Source: Pseudoduganella flava | GTDB taxonomy: Bacteria; Pseudomonadota; Gammaproteobacteria; Burkholderiales; Burkholderiaceae_D | NCBI RefSeq assembly: GCF_007830495.1 | Contig: NZ_VLKW01000003.1 | Span: 372,001-436,000 of the forward strand | DNA length: 64,000 nucleotides | Direction: 5' to 3' | Shown: piece after piece, positions 25,944 through 34,553 of the stretch | Layout of the letters: each line of letters opens with the position of its first letter | How positions within the stretch are numbered: position 1 is the first letter of the stretch | Program-made: the position numbers and the translations under genes | The notes under the pieces: generated by a model | What the model was told of the DNA's origin: nothing | Seen by the model: only the letters and a program-made list of their open reading frames with translations | Databases searched by the model: none

Positions 25944-28889
25944 TTATTGACACGCTTCGCATTCCTCGAAGCCCGGGTCGCCCGGACGGAGGTAGCATGC
26001 GGCGCCTTCCTGCACTTCCTGGACCGTGGTCGGCGCGGTGTGCGTCGGCACGGCGGTGGACGAGGAGGCAGCTGCGGCGGCGCTCGGCATCGCTGCGGGC
26101 GACACGGCGTTCAGCGCGCCCGTCTTCGTCGTCGACTTCTCCATGTGGGAAGCGGCGATCGTGCGCAGGTAGTACGTCGTCTTCAGGCCGCGCAGCCAGG
26201 CCAGCTTGTAGGTCTCGTCCAGCTTCTTGCCCGATGCGCCGGCCATGTAGATGTTCAGCGACTGCGCCTGGTCGATCCACTTCTGGCGGCGCGAGGCGGC
26301 TTCCACCAGCCAGCTCGGCGACACTTCAAAGGCCGTCGCGTAGATGTCGCGCAGGTCTTGCGGCACGCGGTCGATCTTCGTCAGCGAACCGTCGAAGTAC
26401 TTCAGGTCGGCGATCATCACCTCGTCCCACAGGTCGCGTGCCTTCAGGTCGCGCACCAGGTAGGAGTTGATTTCGGTGAATTCGCCGGACAGGTTCGACT
26501 TCACGTACAGGTTCTGGAACGTCGGCTCGATGCAGGCCGAGACGCCGATGATGTTCGAGATCGTCGCGGTCGGGGCGATCGCCACGCAGTTCGAGTTACG
26601 CATGCCGAACTTCTTGATGCGTTCGCGCAGCGGGGTCCAGTCCATCGACGACGACATGTCCACTTCCAGGTAGCCGCCGCGCTCTTCCGCCAGCAGCTTG
26701 ACGGAGTCCTGCGGCAGGATGCCGCGGTCCCACAGCGAACCCTTGTACGACTCGTAGTGGCCGCGCTCTTCGGCCAGCTCGGTCGACGCGTAGTAGGCGT
26801 AGTAGCAGACGGCTTCCATCGACGTATCGGCGAAGCTCACGGCTTCCTGGGAAGCGAACGGCACGCGCATCATGTGCAGGCAGTCCTGGAAGCCCATGAT
26901 GCCCATGCCCACCGGACGGTGACGCATATTGGCGTTCTTGGCCTTGTCCACGGCGTAGTAGTTGATGTCGATGACGTTGTCCAGCATGCGCATCGCGGTG
27001 CGGATCGTCTTCTGCAGCTTCACGTGATCGAGCTTGCCCTCTTTCATGTGGGCCGGCAGGTTGACGGAACCCAGGTTGCAGACGGCGATCTCGTCCGGGC
27101 CCGTGTTCAGCGTGATCTCGGTGCACAGGTTCGAGCTGTGGACGACGCCCACGTGCTGCTGCGGCGAACGGATGTTGCACGGATCCTTGAACGTGATCCA
27201 CGGGTGGCCCGTTTCAAACAGCATCGACAGCATCTTGCGCCACAGGTCCAGCGCGGCGATCTTCTTGAACAGGCGCAGCTCGCCCGAAGCGGCCTTCGCT
27301 TCATAGCCCAGGTAGGCTTCTTCGAATGCCTTGCCGACCTTGTCGTGCAGGTCAGGCACGTCGGACGGCGAGAACAGCGTCCAGTCGCCCTTTTCCATCA
27401 CCCGCTTCATGAACAGGTCGGGAATCCAGTTCGCCGTGTTCATGTCGTGGGTACGGCGGCGGTCGTCGCCCGTGTTCTTGCGCAGGTCGAGGAATTCCTC
27501 GATGTCCATGTGCCAGGTTTCCAGGTAGGCGCAGACGGCGCCCTTGCGCTTGCCGCCCTGGTTCACGGCCACGGCCGTGTCGTTGACCACTTTCAGGAAC
27601 GGCACCACGCCTTGCGATTTGCCGTTGGTGCCCTTGATGTGGGCGCCCAGCGCGCGCACCGGCGTCCAGTCGTTGCCCAGGCCACCGGCGAATTTCGCCA
27701 GCAGCGCGTTTTCCTTGATCGCGTCGTAGATGCCTTCCAGGTCGTCCGACACGGTCGTCAGGTAGCAGGAAGAGAGCTGCGAGCGCTGCGTGCCCGAGTT
27801 GAACAAGGTCGGCGTGGACGACATGAAGTCGAACGACGACAGCAAGTGGTAGAACTCGATCGCGCGGGCTTCACGGTCGGCTTCGTTCAGCGCCAGGCCC
27901 ATTGCGACGCGCATGTAGAACGCCTGCGGCATCTCGATGCGCACGTCGCGCACGTGCAGGAAGTAGCGGTCGTACAGGGTTTGCAGGCCGATGTAGCCGA
28001 ACTGCAGGTCGCGGTCGGCAACGAGGGCCTTGGACAGCTTGTCCAGGTCGAACTCGGCCAGCTTCGGATCCAGCAGGTCCGCTTCGATGCCCTTGGCGAT
28101 GTATTTCGGGAAGTACTCGACGTATTCGGCGGCGGCGCGCGCTTGCGGCGTCTCCTTGCCGAACACTTCCTTGCGGATCGTGTGCAGCAGGATGCGGGCC
28201 GTCACTTGCGAGTAGGCCGGGTCCTTTTCCATCAGCGCACGGGCGGCCAGGATGGCGGACTTGTACAGTTCCTCGACGGGCACGCCGTCATACAGGTTGC
28301 GGAAGGTTTCGGACAGGATCGCGTCCGCATCGACGTGCTTTTCCAGGCCGGAGCAGGCGGCGTCGATCAGCTCGCGCACTTCCTGCACCACCAGCGGGCG
28401 GCGCACGCCGTTGTCCAGCACGTGCAGCTCGGGCTCGGCCACTTCGGCGGAACCGGAGGCCGCCTTCTTGGCGCGGCGCTCTTCCATCTGCTTGGCACGG
28501 TACAGCACGTAGGCCTTGGCCACGTCGTGCTCGCCCGAGCGCATCAGGGCCAGTTCGACCTGGTCCTGCACGTCTTCGATATGGAACGTGCCGCCGGAAG
28601 GCTGGCGGCGCACCAAGGCATTGACCACACTATTCGTCAGCTGTTCGACCAGGTCGCGGATCCGGGCGGATGCGGCGGCCGGGCCGCCCTGCGCCGTCTG
28701 CACGGCGATGAAGGCCTTCGTCATCGCGACGGCGATCTTGGACGGTTCGAACGCGACGACGGCACCGTTGCGGCGGATGATGCGGTAGTCGCCCAGGGCG
28801 GCTGCATTGGTCAGGCCCGTGGCGGGCGCCGTCTCTGCATGGTGCGGCTGCTGTGCCGTTAGTGTGGTGATGTCTTGGTTCGATTGCAT
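25944..28889 (-). CDS. nrdA: Ribonucleoside-diphosphate reductase alpha (catalytic) subunit
   Basis: Predicted 981-residue catalytic subunit that reduces ribonucleoside diphosphates to deoxy forms. An ATP-cone starts near residue 34 (YRIIRRNGAVVAFEPSKI) and a second cone-like region follows near 160-250, as in chlamydial and pseudomonad NrdA; this explains the extra length over the 761-residue E. coli protein. The barrel carries PTLFNSGTQRSQLSSCYL (first redox cysteine), NLCTEITLN with the radical-site cysteine and downstream Glu, and the C-terminal redox pair in ECEACQ. Two ATP-cones predict allosteric control by dATP/ATP. The start ATG at 28887-28889 has a GGGAG site 10 bases upstream. Expression is probably controlled by NrdR (see promoter). 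Confidence 0.96.
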   Translation of the reverse strand: MQSNQDITTLTAQQPHHAETAPATGLTNAAALGDYRIIRRNGAVVAFEPSKIAVAMTKAFIAVQTAQGGPAAASARIRDLVEQLTNSVVNALVRRQPSGGTFHIEDVQDQVELALMRSGEHDVAKAYVLYRAKQMEERRAKKAASGSAEVAEPELHVLDNGVRRPLVVQEVRELIDAACSGLEKHVDADAILSETFRNLYDGVPVEELYKSAILAARALMEKDPAYSQVTARILLHTIRKEVFGKETPQARAAAEYVEYFPKYIAKGIEADLLDPKLAEFDLDKLSKALVADRDLQFGYIGLQTLYDRYFLHVRDVRIEMPQAFYMRVAMGLALNEADREARAIEFYHLLSSFDFMSSTPTLFNSGTQRSQLSSCYLTTVSDDLEGIYDAIKENALLAKFAGGLGNDWTPVRALGAHIKGTNGKSQGVVPFLKVVNDTAVAVNQGGKRKGAVCAYLETWHMDIEEFLDLRKNTGDDRRRTHDMNTANWIPDLFMKRVMEKGDWTLFSPSDVPDLHDKVGKAFEEAYLGYEAKAASGELRLFKKIAALDLWRKMLSMLFETGHPWITFKDPCNIRSPQQHVGVVHSSNLCTEITLNTGPDEIAVCNLGSVNLPAHMKEGKLDHVKLQKTIRTAMRMLDNVIDINYYAVDKAKNANMRHRPVGMGIMGFQDCLHMMRVPFASQEAVSFADTSMEAVCYYAYYASTELAEERGHYESYKGSLWDRGILPQDSVKLLAEERGGYLEVDMSSSMDWTPLRERIKKFGMRNSNCVAIAPTATISNIIGVSACIEPTFQNLYVKSNLSGEFTEINSYLVRDLKARDLWDEVMIADLKYFDGSLTKIDRVPQDLRDIYATAFEVSPSWLVEAASRRQKWIDQAQSLNIYMAGASGKKLDETYKLAWLRGLKTTYYLRTIAASHMEKSTTKTGALNAVSPAAMPSAAAAASSSTAVPTHTAPTTVQEVQEGAACYLRPGDPGFEECEACQ

Positions 28890-29230
28890 TGGATGTAAGC
28901 TCCCGATTGAGTGGTGCGGAGAAGATTCGTCCGCCCCGTAAAACATAAGTGCAATGGCTGCGCCGGCCTCCTTGGGACAAGGATGACGCCGGCCGCCGGA
29001 GACGCCCGTGGCATTGCATGGTCGCGGTAGTGCCTGCGGTGGGTGCCGGGGGAACGAGCGTGCCGGAGGAAGTGATCAAGCCAACGTAGCAAGCCGCTTG
29101 GCAACCCGCTGATCAACCCGATTATCAATCCCGCTGATCAATCCCGCTTATCAATCCCGTTTATCAACGGGTTATCAACGCGGTTATCCCTGACTTATAC
29201 ACCCGCTTATTCACCGAGTTACCCACAGGA
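28890..29230 (-). promoter_or_regulatory. Long nrdA leader with 13-bp tandem repeats and DnaA-box-like sites
   Basis: If transcription starts near 29261, nrdA has a leader of about 370 bases. From 29111 to 29171 it contains 13-bp direct repeats of the type NTTATCAATCCCG (for example at 29121, 29134 and 29147). They grade into a row of TTATNCACC/TTATCAACG sequences up to 29229. TTATACACC (29195), TTATTCACC (29208) and TTACCCACA (29219) each differ by one base from the DnaA consensus TTATNCACA. DnaA control of nrdAB is known in E. coli; whether it occurs here is inferred. No riboswitch consensus was recognised nearer to the start codon. Confidence 0.5.
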
Positions 29231-29246
29231 GCACTAGATTTAGTGC
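29231..29246. promoter_or_regulatory. NrdR box 1
   Basis: GCACTAGATTTAGTGC is a 16-bp palindrome that matches every strongly conserved position of the NrdR-box consensus (CwA, AT, TwG). It is centred 31 bp, about three helical turns, from box 2, the usual spacing for NrdR box pairs, and lies just downstream of the predicted start of transcription of nrdA. Confidence 0.8.
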
Positions 29247-29261
29247 GCCATACAATCTATC

Positions 29262-29277
29262 TCACTAATTGTAGTGA
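29262..29277. promoter_or_regulatory. NrdR box 2 overlapping the nrdA -10
   Basis: TCACTAATTGTAGTGA is a second 16-bp NrdR-box-like palindrome with one mismatch in the conserved positions. It covers the -10 hexamer of the predicted nrdA promoter, so NrdR binding would block RNA polymerase. No nrdR gene is in the window. Confidence 0.8.
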
Positions 29278-29296
29278 GCGTGATGCCCTAGTACAA
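29268..29296 (-). promoter_or_regulatory. Sigma-70 promoter of nrdAB
   Basis: On the minus strand TTGTAC (-35, 29291-29296) and TACAAT (-10, 29268-29273) are separated by exactly 17 bp. The -10 lies inside NrdR box 2. This is the best promoter match in the window. Confidence 0.75.
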
Positions 29297-29487
29297 GCGG
29301 GACAGGACGATTTTTTTTGCTAGAAACGCCAATATTTCTGTTGACTTTTCAAGGTATCGATAAGGGCGGGCGTTCTGGCGTAAGCGAGCGCTAACCTTGT
29401 CCAATCATTGACGCCAGGATCAACTAATTGACAACAGGAAATATTTGCCGACTTATCATTTCCTTATTGGACACGGGGTCGGAACCC

Positions 29488-30960
29488 TCAGCCTTCCGGC
29501 TCCTGGATGCCCAGCTTCTGCATCTGGTAGCGCAGCTGCCGGAAGCTGATGCCGAGCAGTTGCGCGGCCTGGGTGCGGTTGTACTGGGTCTCCTGCAGCG
29601 CCCGGACGATGATCTCGCGCTCGACCCGCTCCAGGTAGGCCGGCAGGTTCGACGGCAGCACCGCGAGGTCCGGCAGCGGCGGCATGCGCTCGCCCGGCGG
29701 CGCGGGCATGGCACCGGGTACCGCCGCAGTGGACAACCCCGGCACCTCGGTCAGCGCGGGCGCGACGGGTGCCCCGGCCGGCGCATCGGCCAGCTTCGCG
29801 CCTTTCAGCGACAGGTCGTTCACGTCGATCACGCCATCGTTGGAAAACGCCAGCGCCCGTTCCAGCACGTTTTCCAGCTCGCGCACATTGCCGGGGAAGC
29901 TGTAGCTGCGCAGCGCATCCAGCACGCCGGGCCCCAATACCGCCTTCTGGCCGCCCGCGGCGGACAGCCGGGCGAGGATCGCTTCGATCAGCACGGGCAG
30001 ATCGTCGAGCCGGTCGCGCAACGGCGGCAGCGACAGCTCGATCACGTTCAGCCGGTAGAACAGGTCTTGCCGGAACTTGCCCTCTTCCACGCAGCGCGCC
30101 AGGTTCTGGTGGGTGGCGCTGACGATGCGCACGTCCACCGGCTCCTCGGCCGTGGCGCCGATCTTGCGCACCCGGCGTTCCTGGATCGCCCGCAGCAGCT
30201 TGACCTGCATCGGCAGCGGCAGGTCGGCCACTTCGTCGAGCATCAGCGTGCCGCCGTTGGCGGCCTGGAAGAAGCCGTCCCGCTCGTCCGCCGCACCGGT
30301 GAACGCGCCCTTGCGGTAGCCGAAGAACTCGGCCTCCATCAGCGCCTCGGGAATCGCGCCGCAGTTGACGGCGATGAACGGCTTGTCGGCCCGCGAACTT
30401 TGCGCGTGGATCTCGCGCGCGGCCAGTTCCTTGCCCGAACCGGATTCGCCGGTGATGGCGATCGGCGCCATCGACCGTGCCAGACGGGCGATCTGCGCGC
30501 GCAGCGCCTGCATGGCGGTCGAGCTGCCTTTGAGCCGGCTGTCGGCCGGTTCGGGCGCCGCGGCCGGGCTGTGCGCCGTGTTCAGTTTCAGCGCCGACTG
30601 CACCATCATGCGCAACTGGTCCAGCTGCAGCGGCTTCGTCACGTAGTCGAACGCGCCCGCCTTCAGCGCGACGACGGCGTTTTCCGCGCTGCCGAACGCG
30701 GTGACGACGGCCACCGGCGTATTGCGGCCGCTGCTCGCGATCTCGCGCACGAGCTCCAGCCCCAGGCCGTCCGGCAGGCGCATGTCCGTCAGCACCAGGT
30801 CGTAGTCGGCGCCCGCCAGCAGCGCCCTGGCGTGGCGCAGGTCGGCGGCGCTGTCGACGTCCAGGCCCATCTTGAGCAGCGTGATCTCGAGCAGCTCGCG
30901 CAGGTCGTCTTCGTCGTCCACCACGAGCACTCGGGGGGAACCGCGGGAGGAAGCGTTCAT
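29488..30960 (-). CDS. pilR: NtrC-type response regulator PilR
   Basis: Predicted 490-residue sigma-54 activator. A receiver domain (residues 10-125; phospho-acceptor Asp in LVLTDMRLPDG) precedes an AAA+ domain with Walker A GESGSGKE, the sigma-54 contact loop GAFTGA and Walker B TLMLDEVADLP. A Fis-type helix-turn-helix (NRTQAAQLLGISFRQLRYQMQKL) ends the protein. The pairing with a six-helix sensor kinase next to it and the ypjD-PP0621 linkage identify it as PilR, regulator of type IV pilin transcription. The start at 30960 gives a normal receiver domain. It begins 7 bp after pilS ends. Confidence 0.93.
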   Translation of the reverse strand: MNASSRGSPRVLVVDDEDDLRELLEITLLKMGLDVDSAADLRHARALLAGADYDLVLTDMRLPDGLGLELVREIASSGRNTPVAVVTAFGSAENAVVALKAGAFDYVTKPLQLDQLRMMVQSALKLNTAHSPAAAPEPADSRLKGSSTAMQALRAQIARLARSMAPIAITGESGSGKELAAREIHAQSSRADKPFIAVNCGAIPEALMEAEFFGYRKGAFTGAADERDGFFQAANGGTLMLDEVADLPLPMQVKLLRAIQERRVRKIGATAEEPVDVRIVSATHQNLARCVEEGKFRQDLFYRLNVIELSLPPLRDRLDDLPVLIEAILARLSAAGGQKAVLGPGVLDALRSYSFPGNVRELENVLERALAFSNDGVIDVNDLSLKGAKLADAPAGAPVAPALTEVPGLSTAAVPGAMPAPPGERMPPLPDLAVLPSNLPAYLERVEREIIVRALQETQYNRTQAAQLLGISFRQLRYQMQKLGIQEPEG

Positions 30961-30967
30961 GGTTACC

Positions 30968-32635
30968 TTATTGATACGGCCGGGCGAACGTGATGACAAA
31001 ACGGCCGCTGGACTCTGCCCCCGCGACCGGGCCGGCGTCGAAGCGGTATTCGTAGTCCAGCATCGCGTCGTTATTCAAGCACAGTTCGCGCGCGAGATAC
31101 AGGCCCAATCCGGTTCCCTTCGACGACGTCGTGTAGAACGGCTCGAACAGGTGGGCGCGCACCTCGGGCGTGATGCCGGGGCCGTCGTCCTGCACGTGCA
31201 GCTCGGGCGGCCGGCCCTCCACCTGCACGACGAACAGGCGGATCGACGCGCCCTTGCGGCTGGCGTAGCGGATCGCATTGCCGAGCAGGTTCAGGAGCAC
31301 GGCACGCAGGTGCACGGGATCGAAATGCACCGTCACGTCGGCCACCTTGGCGATGTCGAGCACCCGCGGGTCGAGCCGCTGGGTTTCGTCGAACTCCGCC
31401 TTCAGCTCGGCCGCGAAGTGCGCCAGCGCCAGCGGCTCGGCATGGCCCTGCGCCTTGCGCGACAGCTGCAGGATGTCCTCGACCATGCGGTTCACGCGCG
31501 CCACGTTGTCGGCCACGATCTTCAGCAGCCGCACGTGCACAGGGCCGTGCAGGTCCTCGGCCAGCAGCGACGTCGCGTGGCCGATCGCCGACAGCGGGTT
31601 CCTCACTTCGTGCGCGATGCTGGCCGTCAGGCGGCCCATCGACGCCAGCTTCAGTTGCTGCGCCTGGTTCTCGATGGCCGTCACGTCCTGCAGGAAGATC
31701 ACGTTGCGCTCGACGCCCACCTCCGCCGTCTCGGCCGCCGCGAAGCGCACCTTCAGGTGGGCCGCCAGGTCGGCGCGGGCGCTCCACGCGGCCGTCATCT
31801 CGCGCAGCAGCGGGTCGGTATAGGGCTTGATCGTGACGAAGGCCGTGTGCCGGGCCGGCTCGGCGCGCCAGTCCTCATACGCCTGGGCGATCGGATGCAG
31901 CGACGGCATCGCGCCCAGCCGCAGCCCGAGCGCGCCGGACAGGCCGAGCATCTGGCGCGCCGCCGGGTTGCCGGCCAGGAGTTCGCCATCGGGGCCGACG
32001 ACGACGATGCCGTCGCCCGCCTGCGACATCACCAGCCGGTTGACGGCTTGCTGCACGCCGATCTCGATGCCGCGCTGCACGGCCAGTTCCTCCTGGCCGA
32101 TCAGGCGCGCGGCCATCCGGTTCACCACCAGCACGGCGGCAAAGAACGCGGCGCCATACAGGCCGGCCTGCAGCACGGCCATGTCGCCCTCGCCGCCCAG
32201 CGCGCGCCACAGGCTTTCGCCCAGCATGAACAACGATGCCAGCGAAGCAAACAGCAATGCCAGCACCAACGGCGCCAGGATCGCGCAGCCCGCCAGGGGG
32301 AACAGGTACAGGATCGCCAGGCCGCTCCTCACGCCGCCGGCCGCCATGTACAAGAGCGAGATCACGACGAGGTCGCAGCTGACCTGCGACAGCAGCTGCA
32401 GCAGGAAGCGGTGGCGCCACCATGCCGCCGTCAGCGCGAACACGACCGCCAGGAACAGGTAGGACGCGCAGGTTTGCGCGTACAGGAAGTCGCCCGTGGA
32501 ACGCAGGCCGCGGCTGTCGAAGCTCAGGTACACCAGCAGCACGAGCGCGATGACGACCCGGGTGCCGTTCAGCGTCTGCAACGACCGCCAGAAGGTGTCG
32601 CGCGCGGCCGCGGACAGGGCGGGAAGACGGATCAC
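30968..32635 (-). CDS. pilS: Sensor histidine kinase PilS
   Basis: Predicted 555-residue inner-membrane kinase with about six N-terminal hydrophobic segments (residues 20-190), a PAS domain (about 205-320), a HisKA domain with the phospho-accepting His in SIAHEVRNPLSAIGHA, and a HATPase domain (NAIRYASRKG, DDGPGITPEV, GTGLGLYLARE). It should phosphorylate PilR. The start is set at a GTG (32633-32635, IRLPALSAAARD follows), because earlier codons overlap the upstream gene. The ribosome-binding site is weak, so other starts upstream remain possible. Confidence 0.92.
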   Translation of the reverse strand: MIRLPALSAAARDTFWRSLQTLNGTRVVIALVLLVYLSFDSRGLRSTGDFLYAQTCASYLFLAVVFALTAAWWRHRFLLQLLSQVSCDLVVISLLYMAAGGVRSGLAILYLFPLAGCAILAPLVLALLFASLASLFMLGESLWRALGGEGDMAVLQAGLYGAAFFAAVLVVNRMAARLIGQEELAVQRGIEIGVQQAVNRLVMSQAGDGIVVVGPDGELLAGNPAARQMLGLSGALGLRLGAMPSLHPIAQAYEDWRAEPARHTAFVTIKPYTDPLLREMTAAWSARADLAAHLKVRFAAAETAEVGVERNVIFLQDVTAIENQAQQLKLASMGRLTASIAHEVRNPLSAIGHATSLLAEDLHGPVHVRLLKIVADNVARVNRMVEDILQLSRKAQGHAEPLALAHFAAELKAEFDETQRLDPRVLDIAKVADVTVHFDPVHLRAVLLNLLGNAIRYASRKGASIRLFVVQVEGRPPELHVQDDGPGITPEVRAHLFEPFYTTSSKGTGLGLYLARELCLNNDAMLDYEYRFDAGPVAGAESSGRFVITFARPYQ

Positions 32636-32652
32636 CGTGCCGCCGGCCGCGA

Positions 32653-32913
32653 TCAGTGTGCCGGCGCGTGCGCCGGGCTGCAGTAATCGCGCCCGCCGGC
32701 CGGCACGTTTTCGGAGGCGGGGAAATACACGCCGCAGTGGGCGCAGCACAGCATCGCTTCAGCCGCGACTTGTTGCTGCTGCTGTTGCTGCGCGGCGCGC
32801 TGGCGCTGCTGCTGCATGGCTTGCTCGGCGCGGCGCTGCGCCTGCTTTTGCTTGGAACGGAAGGCGAAATAAATCAGCAGCGCAAGCGCCAGCCAGAATA
32901 AGACACGTGTCAT
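32653..32913 (-). CDS. PP0621-family small membrane protein with zinc ribbon
   Basis: An 86-residue protein with an N-terminal membrane helix (residues 4-19), a Gln/Ala/Arg-rich coiled linker (QQQQQQQ tract) and a C-terminal cysteine cluster CCAHCGVYFP...YCSPAH that looks like a treble-clef or zinc-ribbon site. It matches the PP0621 family found between ypjD and pilS in betaproteobacteria and pseudomonads. Function unknown; the constant linkage to PilSR and ypjD is the main clue. The start overlaps the ypjD stop as ATGA. Confidence 0.85.
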   Translation of the reverse strand: MTRVLFWLALALLIYFAFRSKQKQAQRRAEQAMQQQRQRAAQQQQQQQVAAEAMLCCAHCGVYFPASENVPAGGRDYCSPAHAPAH

Positions 32914-33713
32914 GCGAAACCCCGGTGTAACACTACTTCGAGAACAAAACGGCTGCCGACGTAAGCGAGCAGCAAGGTGGCGAAGCCCGCCAGCGTGAAC
33001 GACAGCGCCGTCTTGCCGCGCCAGCCGCGGAAGTGCCGGCCCGCCAGCAAGGCCGCGAACAGCAGCCAGGACAGCAAGGTGAAGACGGACTTGTGGTCCC
33101 ATTTCAGCGCCTGGCCGAACAGCTGTTCCGAGAACACGATGCCGGACAACACGGTAAGGCTCAGCAGCATGAAGCCGAAGCCGATCAGGCGGAACAGCAG
33201 TTTTTCCATCGTCAGCAAGGCGGGCAGCTGGTCCAGCGCGGTGGACAGGAAGGTGGCGCGCTCGCTGCGCGTGTGCAGGCGCGACTCCTGCAGCGCCATC
33301 AGCACGGCGTGGAACGCGGCGATCGTCAGCGTGCTGTAGGCCAGCGTCGCGATGGCAATATGCCAGCCGAACATCGGCGAGCGCCCTTCCAGCCCGATCA
33401 GCGCGCCGGGGAACAGCGCCTGCAATGCGCACGCAAGCACGGCGCTCGGCATCACCATCCGGCGCAGGCCGTCCAGCGCGAAGTTGCGGTTTTCGATCCA
33501 GTAGGCGCCCACGGAGATCCACAGCGCGGACGACAGCATCGCCGCGAAGCCGAGCCGCAGCGAGCCGGGCACGACGACGTCCATCCACAGGCCGGCGCCA
33601 TGCGCGAGCCACGCCAGTGCGGTCACCAGGGCAATGGGTTTCGCCCGGGTGGCGGGCAGGAAGGCACACACGGTATACAGCAACGCGGCTGCGATCAGGA
33701 GAATGGTCTGCAT
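32910..33713 (-). CDS. ypjD: CcsA/YpjD-type cytochrome c assembly-like membrane protein
   Basis: A 267-residue protein with eight hydrophobic segments. The conserved end of the CcsA/CcmF-like family is seen in KWDHKSVFTLLSWLLFAALLAGRHF, with histidines at GWHIAIAT and in the WDHK position that could bind heme. YpjD proteins resemble the heme-handling part of cytochrome c synthases, but their own function is not settled. It is usually adjacent and divergent to ffh; here ffh lies 5.2 kb away. Confidence 0.88.
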   Translation of the reverse strand: MQTILLIAAALLYTVCAFLPATRAKPIALVTALAWLAHGAGLWMDVVVPGSLRLGFAAMLSSALWISVGAYWIENRNFALDGLRRMVMPSAVLACALQALFPGALIGLEGRSPMFGWHIAIATLAYSTLTIAAFHAVLMALQESRLHTRSERATFLSTALDQLPALLTMEKLLFRLIGFGFMLLSLTVLSGIVFSEQLFGQALKWDHKSVFTLLSWLLFAALLAGRHFRGWRGKTALSFTLAGFATLLLAYVGSRFVLEVVLHRGFA

Positions 33714-33754
33714 CGGCTAAGTTTACACCATGGCAGCCGAGCCAACCGGAGCAA

Positions 33755-34552
33755 CTAATCGACGGCAGCCAGCCGCAGCTCGTCGTTGTGGTGCCGTTGT
33801 TGTTCTTCCATCACCAGCTGGCCCAGCTCGCGCTTCAATGCGTTGAAGACGGGCGAGGCCGGGTCGCGCAGGCGCGGCAGCTCGACGATCAGGTCGCGCT
33901 TGATCGTGCCCGGCCGGTACGTCATCACGACGATCCGGTCGGCCAGGTAGATCGCTTCCTCGATCGAGTGGGTCACGAAGATGATCGTCTTTTTCAGCTC
34001 GGCCCACAGACGCAGCAGCTCGTCCTGCAGGTTGCGGCGCGTCAGCGCGTCCAGCGCGCCGAACGGTTCGTCCATCAGCATGATCGGCGAATCGAGCGCC
34101 AGCACGCGGGCGATCGCCACGCGCTGGCGCATGCCGCCGGACAGGTCCTTCGGGTAGCGGTGCCGGAAGTCCGCCAGCGACAGCATCGCCAGCAGCTTGT
34201 CGACGGTGGCGCGGACGGTGTCGCGCGGCTGGCCCTTGATCTGCAAGCCGAACGCGATGTTGTCCTCGACGGTCATCCACGGGAACAGCGCATACTCCTG
34301 GAACACCATGCCCCGCTCCGGCCCCGGCCCCGTGACCAGCTTGCCGTCCGCCGTGATGATGCCGGACGACGGCAGCGCGAACCCGGCGATCGCGTTCAGC
34401 AGCGTCGACTTGCCGCAGCCCGATGGCCCCAGCAGGCAGACGAACTGGCCGCGCGGCACCTTCAGGTTGATCTCCTTCAGGGCGACGACTTCCCGCCCGC
34501 CCGTGGCAAAGACCTTGTTGACGCCGGCCGCGACGATATGCGCTTCGCTCAT
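33755..34552 (-). CDS. ABC transporter ATP-binding protein (nitrate/sulfonate/taurine type)
   Basis: A 265-residue ATPase with Walker A LLGPSGCGKSTLL, Q-loop MVFQEYALFPW, signature LSGGMRQRVAIARVL, Walker B IMLMDEPFGALD and H-loop FVTHSIEEA, the wording of the SsuB/TauB/NrtD family. It energises the uptake system completed by the permease and binding protein encoded upstream in the same direction, with a 1-bp gap to the permease. The C-terminal tail past residue 235 is family-variable. Confidence 0.92.
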   Translation of the reverse strand: MSEAHIVAAGVNKVFATGGREVVALKEINLKVPRGQFVCLLGPSGCGKSTLLNAIAGFALPSSGIITADGKLVTGPGPERGMVFQEYALFPWMTVEDNIAFGLQIKGQPRDTVRATVDKLLAMLSLADFRHRYPKDLSGGMRQRVAIARVLALDSPIMLMDEPFGALDALTRRNLQDELLRLWAELKKTIIFVTHSIEEAIYLADRIVVMTYRPGTIKRDLIVELPRLRDPASPVFNALKRELGQLVMEEQQRHHNDELRLAAVD

Positions 34553-34553
34553 C

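Noticed and set aside
25458..28862. Plus-strand 1134-residue frame opposite nrdA
   Set aside because: Antisense of the well-supported nrdA; high GC in third positions keeps the opposite strand open. No domain seen.
28890..29100. Cobalamin or other riboswitch before nrdA
   Set aside because: The conserved B12-box was not found, and NrdA is a class I enzyme that does not use cobalamin.
29105..29296. Chromosomal replication origin
   Set aside because: DnaA-like boxes and 13-mers suggested one, but no dnaA, dnaN, rpmH or gidA gene is near and the boxes are imperfect; a regulatory leader of nrdA fits better.
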